Shown: positions 24,705-33,366, counted from the first letter of the stretch. The stretch is 64,000 nt of DNA from Acidimicrobiia bacterium (GCA_022820805.1 JAJEEV010000041.1:1-64000); one strand, 5' to 3'. Made by a program: numbers and translations. The notes: generated by a model not told the origin, from the sequence alone.

Positions 24705-24862
24705 GAGCTCTACGGGCCCGGACGCCGACTCGCATGCGCGCCGCGGCAGATGGCTGCCGATCCCAAGGTCCATGCTGATTCAGACCGCTCGACACCGACA
24801 AAGGTTCCATACCCGGACCACACGCCGGATCCTGGGCTTGGAGCGAGCGCTCGCATGGCCGG
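24705..24862. other. Gap between rpmF and repeat copy E
   Basis: 158 bp with no supported gene. A perfect 12-bp palindrome GCGAGCGCTCGC lies at 24843-24854, 8 nt after the rpmF stop in the direction of transcription; it may form a weak terminator or RNA-processing hairpin. Together with copy E it makes the 319-bp rpmF-plsX spacer. Confidence 0.4.
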
Positions 24863-25042
24863 CTACTCGACGTCTATCGCCTGCCGGTCGTGGTACCAGC
24901 CGCAGTTGCCGCAAACACGGTGGGGCCGCTTGACCGCGCCGCAGCGGCTGCAGGCGCTCCGCCCGCCCGGCCGGATCCGCCACGCGGAGGCTCGCCGGCT
25001 GCGGCCCTTGGCCTTGGAGGTCTTCTTCTTGGGAACAGCCAT
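24863..25042 (-). CDS. rpmF: 50S ribosomal protein L32 (zinc-binding form)
   Basis: The product is 59 aa. It starts AVPKKKTSKAKGRSRRA, the standard L32 N-terminus, followed by a zinc ribbon with CSRCG (Cys31, Cys34) and CGNCGWYHDR (Cys44, Cys47). Retention of all four Cys marks it as the zinc-dependent paralogue form. The ATG at 25040-25042 has GGAGGT 11 nt upstream. It sits between the YceD gene and plsX, a standard arrangement (yceD-rpmF-plsX-acpP). Confidence 0.97.
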   Translation of the reverse strand: MAVPKKKTSKAKGRSRRASAWRIRPGGRSACSRCGAVKRPHRVCGNCGWYHDRQAIDVE

Positions 25043-25111
25043 GGGGTTCTTCGACCTCCGACGGAATCCGGCCAGATTGCGGCCTGCGAGCCTACCGGTG
25101 ACACGCCCGCC

Positions 25112-25600
25112 CTACACGTCACCGCCCCGGTGTTCTGCCTGTTGCAGATCGCCGGAGTCTGCGCCGGTTGCCGCCGGCCCCGTCGGGAAGCGGTCCGGCA
25201 CCGGTCCTGCGCAGTCCGGCGAGCACAGGGGGGCCAGCGGCAGCGCCAGCAGCGCGGCCTCGCGCACAGCAGGATCGAGGTCTATGCGCTGATCGACGAT
25301 GGGCCATGTCTCCCCATCGGAGGGCTCCCACTCGAACACCTCCCTCAGCGGGGCGTCGATCGGACCCCTCACCTCCTCGAGGCAGCGGCGGCACTCAGCC
25401 GCCCATTCGCCGCCGACGCGGCCGGTGGCCACGAAGGAACCTGCGGCCGCCGTCACCTCCAGATCGAGGTCGACGACGCCATCGGCCACGCAGGCGCCGT
25501 GCACGCCGGCCTCGTCGAGCACCCATTGACGGCGGACCGCGATGCGGTCGACCGAGCCGGCCTCCAGCCGGATGCAATCGACCATCAGCTTGCGGGTCAC
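25112..25600 (-). CDS. YceD/DUF177 family protein
   Basis: The product is 162 aa. It has the family core GEWAAECRRCLEEVRGPIDAPLREVFE (a CxxC pair), then VDQRIDLDPAVREAALLALPLAPLC and the closing CSPDCAGPVP. DUF177 proteins are encoded beside rpmF in nearly all bacteria, and plant homologues are linked to 23S rRNA accumulation. The molecular role is unsettled. The neighbour upstream is the SepIVA-like gene, as in mycobacteria (Rv2927c-Rv2926c-rnc). Confidence 0.93.
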   Translation of the reverse strand: MTRKLMVDCIRLEAGSVDRIAVRRQWVLDEAGVHGACVADGVVDLDLEVTAAAGSFVATGRVGGEWAAECRRCLEEVRGPIDAPLREVFEWEPSDGETWPIVDQRIDLDPAVREAALLALPLAPLCSPDCAGPVPDRFPTGPAATGADSGDLQQAEHRGGDV

Positions 25601-25643
25601 GGCTCGAGCGTCCGCAGGGATGGGTTGACGGCCGTCCCGGCGG

Positions 25644-26231
25644 TCAGCCCACGTCCTGGTCGAACACGTCGTCGTCTAGCGGCGCTGCGGGCGCGGGCGC
25701 CTCGGGCCTCGGCAACTGGGTGTCCTGGAGCCGCTGACGTCCCGTCGTCACCGTGTTGAGCGTCTTGTGCAGCATCGCCTCGAAGGTGGCCAGACGCTGA
25801 TCGCACCAGTCCTCGGTCTCCAGCTTCATCCGCCGGGCCCGCTCCTCGGCCTCGGACACCGTCCGCCGGGCCCGCATCTCCGCGGCCTTGACGACCTCGC
25901 TGCGCTGCACCATCTGCTCAGCGCGGGCGCGGGCCGCCGCCATGATCTCCTCGCCCTCCCGCTGGGTGCGCAGCCGCATGTCGTCGCGCTCCTTGAGCAT
26001 CCAGCGGGCGGCCCGCAGTTCCTCGGGCAACGCCGCGAACGCCCTCTGGAGAATGGCCAGCAGTTCCTCGCCGTTGATCATCACCGAGGTGGAGAACGGC
26101 ATCGGCCGGGACCTCTCGACGATGCGGATGGCCTGCGTCAGCATCTGCTCGACGGCCAGGCGGCGGGCCTCCGAGGAACTCTCGGCGCGGCCGGCGTCGA
26201 ACTGCGGGCCCGGGTCGCCGGCGATGCTCAT
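25644..26231 (-). CDS. SepIVA/DivIVA-like coiled-coil cell-division protein
   Basis: The product is 195 aa from the ATG at 26229-26231, which overlaps the coaD stop by 4 bp. Most of the chain (about 60-165) is predicted coiled coil rich in Arg, Glu and Ala (REGEEIMAAARARAEQMVQ, EERARRMKLETEDWCDQRL). The short N-terminal part includes FSTSVMINGEELLAILQRAF, and the tail is acidic and Pro-rich. Position (between coaD and yceD-rpmF) and architecture match mycobacterial SepIVA, a septation factor of the DivIVA group. Similar proteins are sometimes mislabelled ATP synthase subunit B. Assignment rests on synteny plus coiled coil, not on a diagnostic motif. Confidence 0.72.
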   Translation of the reverse strand: MSIAGDPGPQFDAGRAESSSEARRLAVEQMLTQAIRIVERSRPMPFSTSVMINGEELLAILQRAFAALPEELRAARWMLKERDDMRLRTQREGEEIMAAARARAEQMVQRSEVVKAAEMRARRTVSEAEERARRMKLETEDWCDQRLATFEAMLHKTLNTVTTGRQRLQDTQLPRPEAPAPAAPLDDDVFDQDVG

Positions 26232-26713
26232 CGGTCGGGCTCGAAACGGCCCACCAGCCGCTCTCGCACGGGCTCGGGAACCATCGACGAGACATCGCCC
26301 CCGAGACGGACCACCTCGCGGATCAGCTTCGAGGCGACGAAGGACCGTTTGCTGGCCGACGGGATGAAGATGGTCTGCACATCGGCCAGCGCGTGGTTCA
26401 TCTGCGCCATCTGCAGCTCGTTCTCGAAGTCCGAGACGGCCCGCAGCCCCTTCACGATGAAGTCGGCGCCGACGTCGCGAGCGAGGTTGACGACGAGGTT
26501 GGAGAACATGGCGACCGAGACGTTGGGCAGGTGGGCGCAGCACTCCTTGATCATCTGCTCGCGCTCGTCGAGGCTGAACAGCCCCTCCCCCTTCTGGGGG
26601 TTCCGCATGGCCGCCACGACCACCTCGTCGAACAGTTCCGAGATGGTCTCGATGATCTCGAGGTGGCCGTAGTGAATCGGGTCGAAGGATCCGGGGTACA
26701 GCACTCGGGTCAC
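26228..26713 (-). CDS. coaD: Phosphopantetheine adenylyltransferase
   Basis: The product is 161 aa. The nucleotidyltransferase motif YPGSFDPIHYGHLEII (TxGH-type HYGH), the VKGLRAVSDFENELQMAQMNHAL block and the C-terminal SSMVPEPVRERL are diagnostic. It makes dephospho-CoA from 4'-phosphopantetheine, the fourth step of CoA synthesis; the same cofactor is transferred to AcpP, encoded four genes downstream. It overlaps rsmD by 4 bp and the SepIVA-like gene by 4 bp. Confidence 0.96.
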   Translation of the reverse strand: MTRVLYPGSFDPIHYGHLEIIETISELFDEVVVAAMRNPQKGEGLFSLDEREQMIKECCAHLPNVSVAMFSNLVVNLARDVGADFIVKGLRAVSDFENELQMAQMNHALADVQTIFIPSASKRSFVASKLIREVVRLGGDVSSMVPEPVRERLVGRFEPDR

Positions 26714-27294
26714 TGTTCGGCTCCGGTGAGGATCGGGCCGCCGCTGGCAGCTTGGGCGAACGTCACCACGGTACCGCCGTGACGCCTCTGATGGTGGATG
26801 GCGAAGTCCGGTCCCACGTCCACCGGGCGATCCGACTCGGCCACGACGACGTCCGACGGAATCCGCGACAGCAGCCCGGGCCAGGCGTCGAACGCATAGG
26901 GCGGGTCCACGAGCGCGAGGTCGAAGCGGCTCCGGCGGCAGGCCAGCTCGGCCAGGGCGGCCTCGGCGTCCATGGCCATCACGGTGGCTCGGTCGGCGAG
27001 CCGGGTGGCCTCCAGGTTGTCCCTCAGTACCGCGACCATGGCCGGGTCCCGCTCCACGAACACCGCCTCGGCCGCGTCGCGGCTCAGCGCCTCGATGCCC
27101 AGGGCACCCGTCCCGGCGTAGAGGTCGAGCACCCGGGCGCCCTCGAGGACGCCCATGGAGTACAGCGAGTTGAACACCGCCTCACGCACCCGGTTCGGGG
27201 TGGGGCGGGTGGCGTCGGTGGGGGGCGACGCCAGCCGGCGGCCCTTGGCCGTGCCCGCCACAACCCGGATCCCCCTGCTCGTTCCCCTGGTCAT
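26710..27294 (-). CDS. rsmD: 16S rRNA (guanine-N2-966)-methyltransferase RsmD
   Basis: The product is 194 aa. It has IRVVAGTAKGRRLASP, DLYAGTGALGIEALSR (S-adenosylmethionine site), VERDPAMVAVL and the catalytic DPPY (LALVDPPYAFD). It methylates G966 in the small-subunit decoding region. The rsmD-coaD pair is conserved across bacteria. It follows recG by 6 nt. Confidence 0.95.
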   Translation of the reverse strand: MTRGTSRGIRVVAGTAKGRRLASPPTDATRPTPNRVREAVFNSLYSMGVLEGARVLDLYAGTGALGIEALSRDAAEAVFVERDPAMVAVLRDNLEATRLADRATVMAMDAEAALAELACRRSRFDLALVDPPYAFDAWPGLLSRIPSDVVVAESDRPVDVGPDFAIHHQRRHGGTVVTFAQAASGGPILTGAEQ

Positions 27295-27300
27295 CGCCTG

Positions 27301-29445
27301 CTAGCTCTTGAGCAGGAACTCGGCGTCTTGCTCGCCGAGCAGCAGCTCGATCTCGTCGGCCAGTGCCCGGTGGGCGTGCAGGTCCGGGTCGGCGTCGAGC
27401 ATCTCGATGGCAACGTCGCGGGCCGTGACCACCCACTCCTTGTCCCGGCGCAGCGAGGCCAGCCTCAGGTCGTTGCGACCCTTCTGGCGCTCACCCATGA
27501 TCGTGCCCTCGCCCCGCAGCTCCAGATCGGCCTCGGCCAGCTCGAAGCCGTCGTTGGAGGCCACTACCGCTTCCAGTCGGGCCTCCGCGTCCGCGGTTAC
27601 GGCCTCGCCCACCAGGTAGCAGCTGGACGCGAGACGGGAGCGTCCCACCCGGCCCCGCAACTGATGAAGCTGGGCGATGCCGAAGCGCCCCGCGTCGATC
27701 ACCACCATCACGGTTGCGTTGGGCACGTCCACCCCGACCTCGATGACGGTGGTGGACACGAGCACGTCCAGCGCTCCGGAGCGGAACAACTCCATGGTCG
27801 CGTCCTTCTCGGCGGCGGTCACGCGCCCGTGCAGGAGGCCGACCCGGAGCCCGGCCAACTCACCGCCCTCGCCGGTGAGGCTCTCATGGGTCTCCGTCAC
27901 CGAGCGCACGTCGAGCGCCTCGGACTCCTCGATGACAGGACAGACCACATAGGCCTGCCGGCCCTCACCGACTGCGTCGCGCACCGCTGCCCAGACCTGC
28001 GCCTCCTCCAGCGGGCCGCGGGCCCACGAGGTGGCCACCGGCAACCGGCCCGCGGGAAGCTCATCAAGCGTCGAAACGTCCAGATCTCCGTAGACGGTCA
28101 TGGCCGCGGTACGGGGAATGGGCGTGGCCGTCATGACGAGCAGGTCGGGCAACACCGATCCGGGGCCTCGATCCCGCAGCACGGCCCGCTGCTCGACGCC
28201 GAAGCGGTGCTGCTCGTCAATCACCACCACACCCAGAGCCTTGTACTGGAGGCCCTCGGAGATCAGGGCATGGGTGCCGACCACGATGTCGACATCGCCG
28301 GTTGCGAGCCCGCCGGAGGCCCTCCGCCGGTCGGCAGCTCCCCGGCTCCCGGTCAGCAGCTCCACCTTCAGCGGCCGCTCCCCGCCGAGCCTCGACCCGT
28401 CGGGCACGGACAGGTCGTCCAGCAGTGCGACCATGGTGTCGAAGTGCTGCTCGGCCAGCACCTCGGTCGGAGCCATCAACGCGCCCTGGAAACCGCCCTG
28501 CACTGCGGTGAGCAGGGCGCACAGAGCCACGACCGTCTTGCCGGCACCCACGTCGCCCTGCATGAGCCGGTGCATGGGGTAGGGCTGGGCCAGATCGGCG
28601 GTGATCTCGTCGATCACCCGCTGCTGGGCCACCGTCAGTCCGAACGGCAGGCGCCGCAGGAACCGCTCGACCAGCTCACCGCCGGTGGCGTGGGACAGGC
28701 CGGCCGTGTGCCGCTCCAACCAGCGCTTGCGCCTGACCAGCTCGAGCTGCACCCGCAGCAGCTCGTCGAACATGAGCCGGCGCCGCGCCTCGCTCGACTC
28801 CCGCATGGTGGCGGGACGGTGGATCCCGTTCAGAGCGGTGTGGCGGCCCGCGAAGTCGAACCGCTCGAGCACGGATGCCGGGACCGGGTCGGCGATCCCG
28901 CGAGGTTGGCAGCGGTTGAGGGCCTGCTCGACGAACTTGGCGATCTCCCACGTGCTCACACTCGCCCTCTCCGACTGCGGGTACACGGGAAAGAAGCGGC
29001 CGGTACGGTCCCCGACCAGGTCGACCACCGGATTGGTCATCTGAAGCGATCCCCGGTACAGCGCCGGGCGACCGTGAACCGCTACCTGGCGGCCCGGTTG
29101 CAGGCTGTTCTCCTGCCAGGGCTGGTTGAAGAACGTGAGCTTGAGCCGTCCGGTCTCATCGGCGATGACGACTTCGACAAGTCTCTGACGCCGGCGGGTG
29201 GGTCGTGACGAACTGCGCTCCACTCGGCCCTCCACGAACACGTCCTCGCCCTGGGCGAGCTCCGCGATCCGGGCCTGCTTGGTGCGGTCGATGTAGCGGC
29301 GCGGGTAGTGCTGGAGCAGGTCCAGCACCGAGTTGATCTCCATCTCCGTCAGCGAGGAGGCCCGCTTGCGCCCGACGTTTCGCAGCCGGGTGACATCGAT
29401 GGCGTCGAGGTCCCGCAGGGTCAAGGGAGGATCGCCGGCCGGCAT
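27301..29445 (-). CDS. recG: ATP-dependent DNA helicase RecG
   Basis: The product is 714 aa from the ATG at 29443-29445. An N-terminal wedge/OB domain (VFVEGRVERSSSRPTRRRQR, RLKLTFFNQPWQ) is followed by two helicase domains: QGDVGAGKTVVALCAL (Walker A), VIDEQHRFG (Walker B), MTATPIPRTAAM, STTVIEVGVDVPNA and QLRGRVGRS. It remodels stalled replication forks. An alternative ATG at 29526 lies in repeat copy F and is in frame; it would add 27 residues (MTPLRNDGLSP...). The conserved protein begins near the start given, but the longer form cannot be excluded. Confidence 0.95.
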   Translation of the reverse strand: MPAGDPPLTLRDLDAIDVTRLRNVGRKRASSLTEMEINSVLDLLQHYPRRYIDRTKQARIAELAQGEDVFVEGRVERSSSRPTRRRQRLVEVVIADETGRLKLTFFNQPWQENSLQPGRQVAVHGRPALYRGSLQMTNPVVDLVGDRTGRFFPVYPQSERASVSTWEIAKFVEQALNRCQPRGIADPVPASVLERFDFAGRHTALNGIHRPATMRESSEARRRLMFDELLRVQLELVRRKRWLERHTAGLSHATGGELVERFLRRLPFGLTVAQQRVIDEITADLAQPYPMHRLMQGDVGAGKTVVALCALLTAVQGGFQGALMAPTEVLAEQHFDTMVALLDDLSVPDGSRLGGERPLKVELLTGSRGAADRRRASGGLATGDVDIVVGTHALISEGLQYKALGVVVIDEQHRFGVEQRAVLRDRGPGSVLPDLLVMTATPIPRTAAMTVYGDLDVSTLDELPAGRLPVATSWARGPLEEAQVWAAVRDAVGEGRQAYVVCPVIEESEALDVRSVTETHESLTGEGGELAGLRVGLLHGRVTAAEKDATMELFRSGALDVLVSTTVIEVGVDVPNATVMVVIDAGRFGIAQLHQLRGRVGRSRLASSCYLVGEAVTADAEARLEAVVASNDGFELAEADLELRGEGTIMGERQKGRNDLRLASLRRDKEWVVTARDVAIEMLDADPDLHAHRALADEIELLLGEQDAEFLLKS

Positions 29446-29466
29446 CGGCGCGCTGGCAGAGGCCCT

Positions 29467-29480
29467 CCCCGGCCTCTTAG
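29467..29480 (-). repeat. Possible solo end-remnant of the element beside copy F
   Basis: CCCCGGCCTCTTAG resembles the right terminal repeat and abuts the left edge of copy F, the same arrangement as the remnant beside copy C. It lies in the optional N-terminal extension of recG. Short, so chance cannot be excluded. Confidence 0.35.
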
Positions 29481-29617
29481 CGTGCCCGGCGACAGGTGAG
29501 AGCCCGTCGTTCCGCAGCGGTGTCATTCCCGCTCTTGTTCGCTGCGCTCACGGGCCGCTCGGGCCACGGGCTCGCGCCGTTTGGTCCGGACTCGCTCACT
29601 TAATTCGCTCGCCCTCT
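29481..29617 (-). repeat. 137-bp dispersed element, copy F (between fakA and recG)
   Basis: 137 bp; in the sense of transcription it starts at the fakA TAA stop with AGAGGGCGAGCG. The core is at about 29521-29580 with a few substitutions, and the element's ATGACACCGCTG (ATG 29524-29526) is in frame with recG. Confidence 0.8.
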
Positions 29618-31297
29618 TTACTCCAAGCCGAAGTAGTAGGGGTACAGGGGCTGGCCGCCCTCCGTCACCTCGACCTCGACCTCAGGGTGGTGCTCGCCAA
29701 CGTGGCTGATGATCGTCTCGGTGGCGGCCTCGTCGGCGTCAGCACCGGTCAGCACCGTCAGCAGCTCGTGGTCGTCGTCGATGACGGCGCTGAGCACCGC
29801 GGTCGCCGCCGCGGCCACGTCGGACTCCACCGCGGCGATGCCGTCGGGGCCGATACCGAGCCAGTCGCCCTCCGAGATGGGGCCGGCCGCGCTGGTTGCG
29901 TCCCGTACCGCCTGGGTGACCTCGGCCGCGGTCACCGCGGCGGCGGCCTCGGCCATCCCGGCCGCGTTGTCAGCCGCGGTGGACTCCGCTGAGAAGGCCA
30001 TCAGGCTGGAGACGCCCTCCACGACGCTGCGGGTGGGCACCACGGTGACGGTGCGCTCGGTCCCTCCGTCGACCTGCTCGGCCACCGGGATGATGTTCTT
30101 GTTGTTGGGCAGCACCACCACATGGCCGGTAGGAAGCGAGTCGACCGCGGCCAGGAGCTCCGCGGTGGAGGGGTTCATGGACTGGCCCCCGGCCACGACC
30201 CGGCTCACTCCCATCGAGGTCAGGATGTCCCTCACCCCCTCGCCGGCGCCCACGGCCACGACCGAGCAGCGGTCTGCCTCGGTGATCTCCACCGCTTCGG
30301 GGGGAGGTGGGCTCTCATCGCCGGCCGGTCCCGGGGCCATGAACGACTCGGAGTGCTCGGCGGCCTGGTCGAGCAGGTCGGTGACCTGGATGCGGTGGGG
30401 CCGGCCCACCGCGATCCCGGCTTCGATGGCGGCGCCGATGTCGTCGGTGTGGATGTGGCAGTTCCAGATGCCGTCGCCGCCCACCACCACGATCGAGTCT
30501 CCGACCTCGGTCCAAGCCTGCTTGAACCCGTCCACCGAGGAGTCGGGCGCGTCGAGCAGGAACATCACCTCGTAGCGGAGATCGGCGATTGAGGACTCCT
30601 CGACCGGGTGGGCCGCGCTGGCGGCGGCCGGCGCCGGCCCGGCTGCGACCTCGGGGGGCGCCGGCATCGGCCGGCCGTCCAGCTCGGCGAGGCAGGCGTC
30701 GAGCAGCAGCAGCAGCCCGGCGCCGCCCGCGTCGACCACACCGGCCTCGGCCAGCACGGCCAGCATCCCGGGGGTGCGCTCCAGAGCGTCGTATCCCTGG
30801 GTGCACGCCGCGTCGAGCACCTCGACCAGTCCCCCGCCGGCGTCGGCCACGGCTCGGGCCGACTCCGACGCTTCCCGGATGACAGTGAGGATCGTGCCCT
30901 CCACCGGCCGGGCCACCGCGGTGTAGGCGCCCTCGCTGGCCGCGGTGAGGGCCCGGGCCACGACCGGCGCGTCGGGGTCCTCGCCGGCCGACGCCGCGTC
31001 GCGTAGCACGCTGGAGAAGCCTCGCAGGATCTGGGCGAGGATGACCCCCGAGTTGCCTCGGGCCCCCATGAGCGCTCCGTGGGCCACCGCCTGGCACAGT
31101 GGCTCCAGGCCGTCGTCGATGCCGTCGAGGCCCTCGGTCACGGACCGGACCGTGAGGGTCATGTTGGTGCCGGTGTCGCCGTCGGGGACCGGGTACACGT
31201 TCAGGTTGTCGATGGCCTCGCGATGCTCCGACAAGGCATCGTGATAGCCGACGATGACGCGGCGCAGCACCGCCGCGTCGAGGGTTAGCGGTGACAT
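29618..31297 (-). CDS. fakA: DAK2/DegV-domain protein, fatty acid kinase FakA-like
   Basis: The product is 559 aa. The N-terminal DhaL/DAK2 kinase domain has NLNVYPVPDGDTGTNMTLTV, HGALMGARGNSGVILAQILRGF and GVVDAGGAGLLLLLDACL. A middle domain (DLRYEVMFLL...WNCHIHTDD) and a C-terminal DegV-like region (GQSMNPSTAELLAAVDSLP, VLPNNKNIIPVAEQ) follow. In Staphylococcus, FakA phosphorylates exogenous fatty acids bound to FakB; the acyl-phosphate enters phospholipid synthesis at the same point as the PlsX product. No fakB is in the window. The gene precedes recG as in mycobacteria. The start at 31295-31297 follows TATCAT by 7 nt. Confidence 0.92.
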   Translation of the reverse strand: MSPLTLDAAVLRRVIVGYHDALSEHREAIDNLNVYPVPDGDTGTNMTLTVRSVTEGLDGIDDGLEPLCQAVAHGALMGARGNSGVILAQILRGFSSVLRDAASAGEDPDAPVVARALTAASEGAYTAVARPVEGTILTVIREASESARAVADAGGGLVEVLDAACTQGYDALERTPGMLAVLAEAGVVDAGGAGLLLLLDACLAELDGRPMPAPPEVAAGPAPAAASAAHPVEESSIADLRYEVMFLLDAPDSSVDGFKQAWTEVGDSIVVVGGDGIWNCHIHTDDIGAAIEAGIAVGRPHRIQVTDLLDQAAEHSESFMAPGPAGDESPPPPEAVEITEADRCSVVAVGAGEGVRDILTSMGVSRVVAGGQSMNPSTAELLAAVDSLPTGHVVVLPNNKNIIPVAEQVDGGTERTVTVVPTRSVVEGVSSLMAFSAESTAADNAAGMAEAAAAVTAAEVTQAVRDATSAAGPISEGDWLGIGPDGIAAVESDVAAAATAVLSAVIDDDHELLTVLTGADADEAATETIISHVGEHHPEVEVEVTEGGQPLYPYYFGLE

Positions 31298-31304
31298 GGC
31301 GCCG

Positions 31305-31310
31305 ATGATA
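31305..31310 (-). promoter_or_regulatory. Leaderless promoter -10 (TATCAT) of fakA
   Basis: TATCAT followed by 7 nt and then ATG at 31297. It is the likely head promoter of the long leftward block. Confidence 0.5.
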
Positions 31311-31343
31311 CCCACCCGCGGCAGGGGGCCCGGGTGCCTGCGA

Positions 31344-31349
31344 TACCCT
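31344..31349 (+). promoter_or_regulatory. Possible -10 (TACCCT) of the cold-shock-like gene
   Basis: TACCCT followed by 8 nt and then GTG at 31358, divergent from the fakA promoter 33 nt away. Spacing is one base longer than the other leaderless starts. Confidence 0.35.
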
Positions 31350-31357
31350 TGGACGCC

Positions 31358-31579
31358 GTGCAGGGCGTGATCAAGAGCTACGACCCCGTCACCGGCGACG
31401 GTGTGCTGGTCAACGAGGCCGACCTGGCCGACGTCGACCTCGCCGGCGACGCGCTGGAGGGATCGGTCTTCCGGATGCTGCGCCAGGGCCAGCGCGTGCA
31501 GTTCGACCTCGACGGCGACGGCCGGGCCACCCGGCTGCGGCTGGGCTCCGAGGTCGACATGGGAACTCCCGAGCTCTAG
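31358..31579 (+). CDS. Cold-shock-domain-like small protein
   Basis: The product is 73 aa from the GTG at 31358. VQGVIKSYDPVTGDGVLVNE resembles the first strands of a cold-shock domain (GxVKxFDxxxGxGFI), followed by VFRMLRQGQRVQFDLDGDGRATRLRLG, the second half of an OB-fold. The aromatic RNA-binding residues are only partly present, so nucleic-acid binding is plausible but unproven. A GTG at 31334 adds 8 residues but would include the predicted -10. It is convergent with pckA. Confidence 0.7.
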   Translation: MQGVIKSYDPVTGDGVLVNEADLADVDLAGDALEGSVFRMLRQGQRVQFDLDGDGRATRLRLGSEVDMGTPEL

Positions 31580-31592
31580 GCCCCCGCCGCTC

Positions 31593-31610
31593 AGGGGCCA
31601 CGCGGGCAGG
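31593..31610. repeat. Solo left terminal repeat of the 137-bp element
   Basis: AGGGGCCACGCGGGCAGG matches the left end of copies C and I at 16 of 18 positions. It lies in the 35-bp gap between convergent genes, 4 bp from the pckA stop. No core is present. Confidence 0.55.
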
Positions 31611-31614
31611 CGGC

Positions 31615-33366
31615 TTACATCGCAGCCGCGATCCCCATCTGGGCGTACCCCTGCTCGATGTAGCGGTCCCGGAACATGCCGCGGAGCCGGCGGGCGGCCT
31701 CGTCGTAGGCCTCGGGGGCCGCCCACGTGCGGCGCGGGTCCAGGATCCGGTCGTCCACACCATCGCAGGCCACCGGCATGGTCAGCCCCAGGATCGGGTG
31801 GGTGCGGGTGTCCGCGTCGTCGAACTCCCCCGACAGGGCGGCGTCGAGCAGCCGGCGGGTGACCGGCAGCGACATCCGCTTGCCGGAGCCGTAGGCGCCG
31901 CCGGACCAGCCGGTGTTCAGCAGGACGCACCGGGCCCGGTGCTCGTGCATGCGCTGCTTCAGCAGCCGGGCGTACACATCGGGCTTGTGGGCCATGAACG
32001 GTGCGCCGAAGCAGGGCGAGAAGGTGGCCACCGGCTCGGTGACGCCCACCTCGGTGCCGGCCAGCTTGGCGGTGAAGCCCATGACGAAGTGGTACATCAC
32101 CTCGTCGGGGTCCAGGATCGCCACCGGCGGCAGCACGCCGAAGGCGTCGGCGGTCAGCAGCACGATGGTCGTCGGATGCGGCCCCTGGTGCCCGGGGGCC
32201 ACGTGGGGGTTGCACTCCAGCGGGTAGGCGAACCGGGTGTTCTCGGTGATGGACCGGTCCCGCAGGTCCAGCTCCTGGGGATGGGTGTCGGCCAGACTCC
32301 TGCCGTCGAGCGGCGGCACGTTCTCGATCAGGGTGCCCCCCATCGACAGCGCGGCGGCTATGACCGGCTCGGCCTGCTTGTCGAGATCGATGAGCTTGGC
32401 GTAGCAGCCGGCCTCGTAGTTGGCGATGCCGGCGTCGGTCCAGATGTGCTCGTCGTCGCCGATCAGGTCTCGGTCGGGATCGGCCGACAGGGTGGTCTTG
32501 CCCGTCCCCGACAGTCCGAACAGGATGGCGCTGTCGCCGGCGGAGCCCACATTGGCGGAGCAGTGCATGGACAGCTGCCCCTTCTGGGGCTGCACGAAGT
32601 TCATGACCGTGAACATCGTCTTCTTGTTGACGCCGCAGTAGTCGGCTCGGCCCAGCACCAGAGCCAGGCGGCGCTGCATGTCGATGATCACGGCCCGCTG
32701 CGAGACGGTGCCGTCGCGATCGGGGATGCAGTGGAACGACGGCACGTTGAGCAGCGTCCATCCGTGCTCGCGATGGTCGGCGGCGCCGTTGAGGTGGGCC
32801 GGCGGCATGAGGTGGGCCGGCAGCATGATGTTGCAGAAGTAGGCGTGAGTGGCGTACTCGCCCACGAACCGGCAGGGCTCGGCGAAGTCGGGATCGGTCC
32901 CGCAGTAGACGTCGGTCACGTAGAGCCGGGCCCGCAGCCGGATGAGGTGGGCCACGACACGGTCCACCAGCGGGTCGAACGCGGCCTCATCGAAGCGAGC
33001 GAAGCCGTCCTTCCACCACACGGCCTCCCTCAACGAGGGCCGGTCCACACAGAAGGTGTCGTGCACCGGACGTCCGGTGCAGGACGGGTCCGAGTAGAAG
33101 ATCAGCGGCCCGTCGGAGCCCAGCGCGGTGGCGTGGGCCTTGTGTTCGCCGTCGGGGCCGCCTGGGCGCACCCGGCCCAGGTCGCCCTCGATGGCGGCCG
33201 CGAACAACTCCTCCTGGGTCAGGCCGTAGCGGATGTCGGCATCTGCCAGTCCGAGGTCCGAGGAGAGCTCGGCCGCAACATCGGCTGCAGATGACATGTC
33301 GATAGCTGACACCAGATCCACGGCCGATGCCGAATCGATCCCTGGGGATATCGCGGCAATAGTCAT
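31615..33366 (-). CDS. pckA: Phosphoenolpyruvate carboxykinase (ATP)
   Basis: The product is 583 aa, longer than the usual 520-540 because of an Ala/Ser/Asp-rich N-terminal leader of about 40 residues (DSASAVDLVSAIDMSSAAD). Diagnostic features are P-loop LFGLSGTGKTTLSADP, metal site IGDDEHIW, the YCGVNKKTMFTVMN block and NTGWSGGAYGSGKRMSL. It converts oxaloacetate to phosphoenolpyruvate for gluconeogenesis. Most actinobacteria use the GTP-dependent enzyme; this is the unrelated ATP type. The start at 33364-33366 has AAGGGAG upstream. An internal Met near residue 24 is an alternative start that would remove the repetitive leader. Confidence 0.95.
   Translation of the reverse strand: MTIAAISPGIDSASAVDLVSAIDMSSAADVAAELSSDLGLADADIRYGLTQEELFAAAIEGDLGRVRPGGPDGEHKAHATALGSDGPLIFYSDPSCTGRPVHDTFCVDRPSLREAVWWKDGFARFDEAAFDPLVDRVVAHLIRLRARLYVTDVYCGTDPDFAEPCRFVGEYATHAYFCNIMLPAHLMPPAHLNGAADHREHGWTLLNVPSFHCIPDRDGTVSQRAVIIDMQRRLALVLGRADYCGVNKKTMFTVMNFVQPQKGQLSMHCSANVGSAGDSAILFGLSGTGKTTLSADPDRDLIGDDEHIWTDAGIANYEAGCYAKLIDLDKQAEPVIAAALSMGGTLIENVPPLDGRSLADTHPQELDLRDRSITENTRFAYPLECNPHVAPGHQGPHPTTIVLLTADAFGVLPPVAILDPDEVMYHFVMGFTAKLAGTEVGVTEPVATFSPCFGAPFMAHKPDVYARLLKQRMHEHRARCVLLNTGWSGGAYGSGKRMSLPVTRRLLDAALSGEFDDADTRTHPILGLTMPVACDGVDDRILDPRRTWAAPEAYDEAARRLRGMFRDRYIEQGYAQMGIAAAM

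Noticed and set aside
24544-24810. N-terminally extended PlsX starting inside or before repeat copy E
   Set aside because: The extension is translated repeat plus spacer with no family match; the family start MEPVAVDAMGGD has a ribosome site. Kept only as a note because the frame really is open.
33280-33350. Short repetitive stretch in the 5' end of pckA as a regulatory repeat
   Set aside because: It is explained by an Ala/Ser/Asp-rich protein leader in the coding frame; the repeats are imperfect and short.
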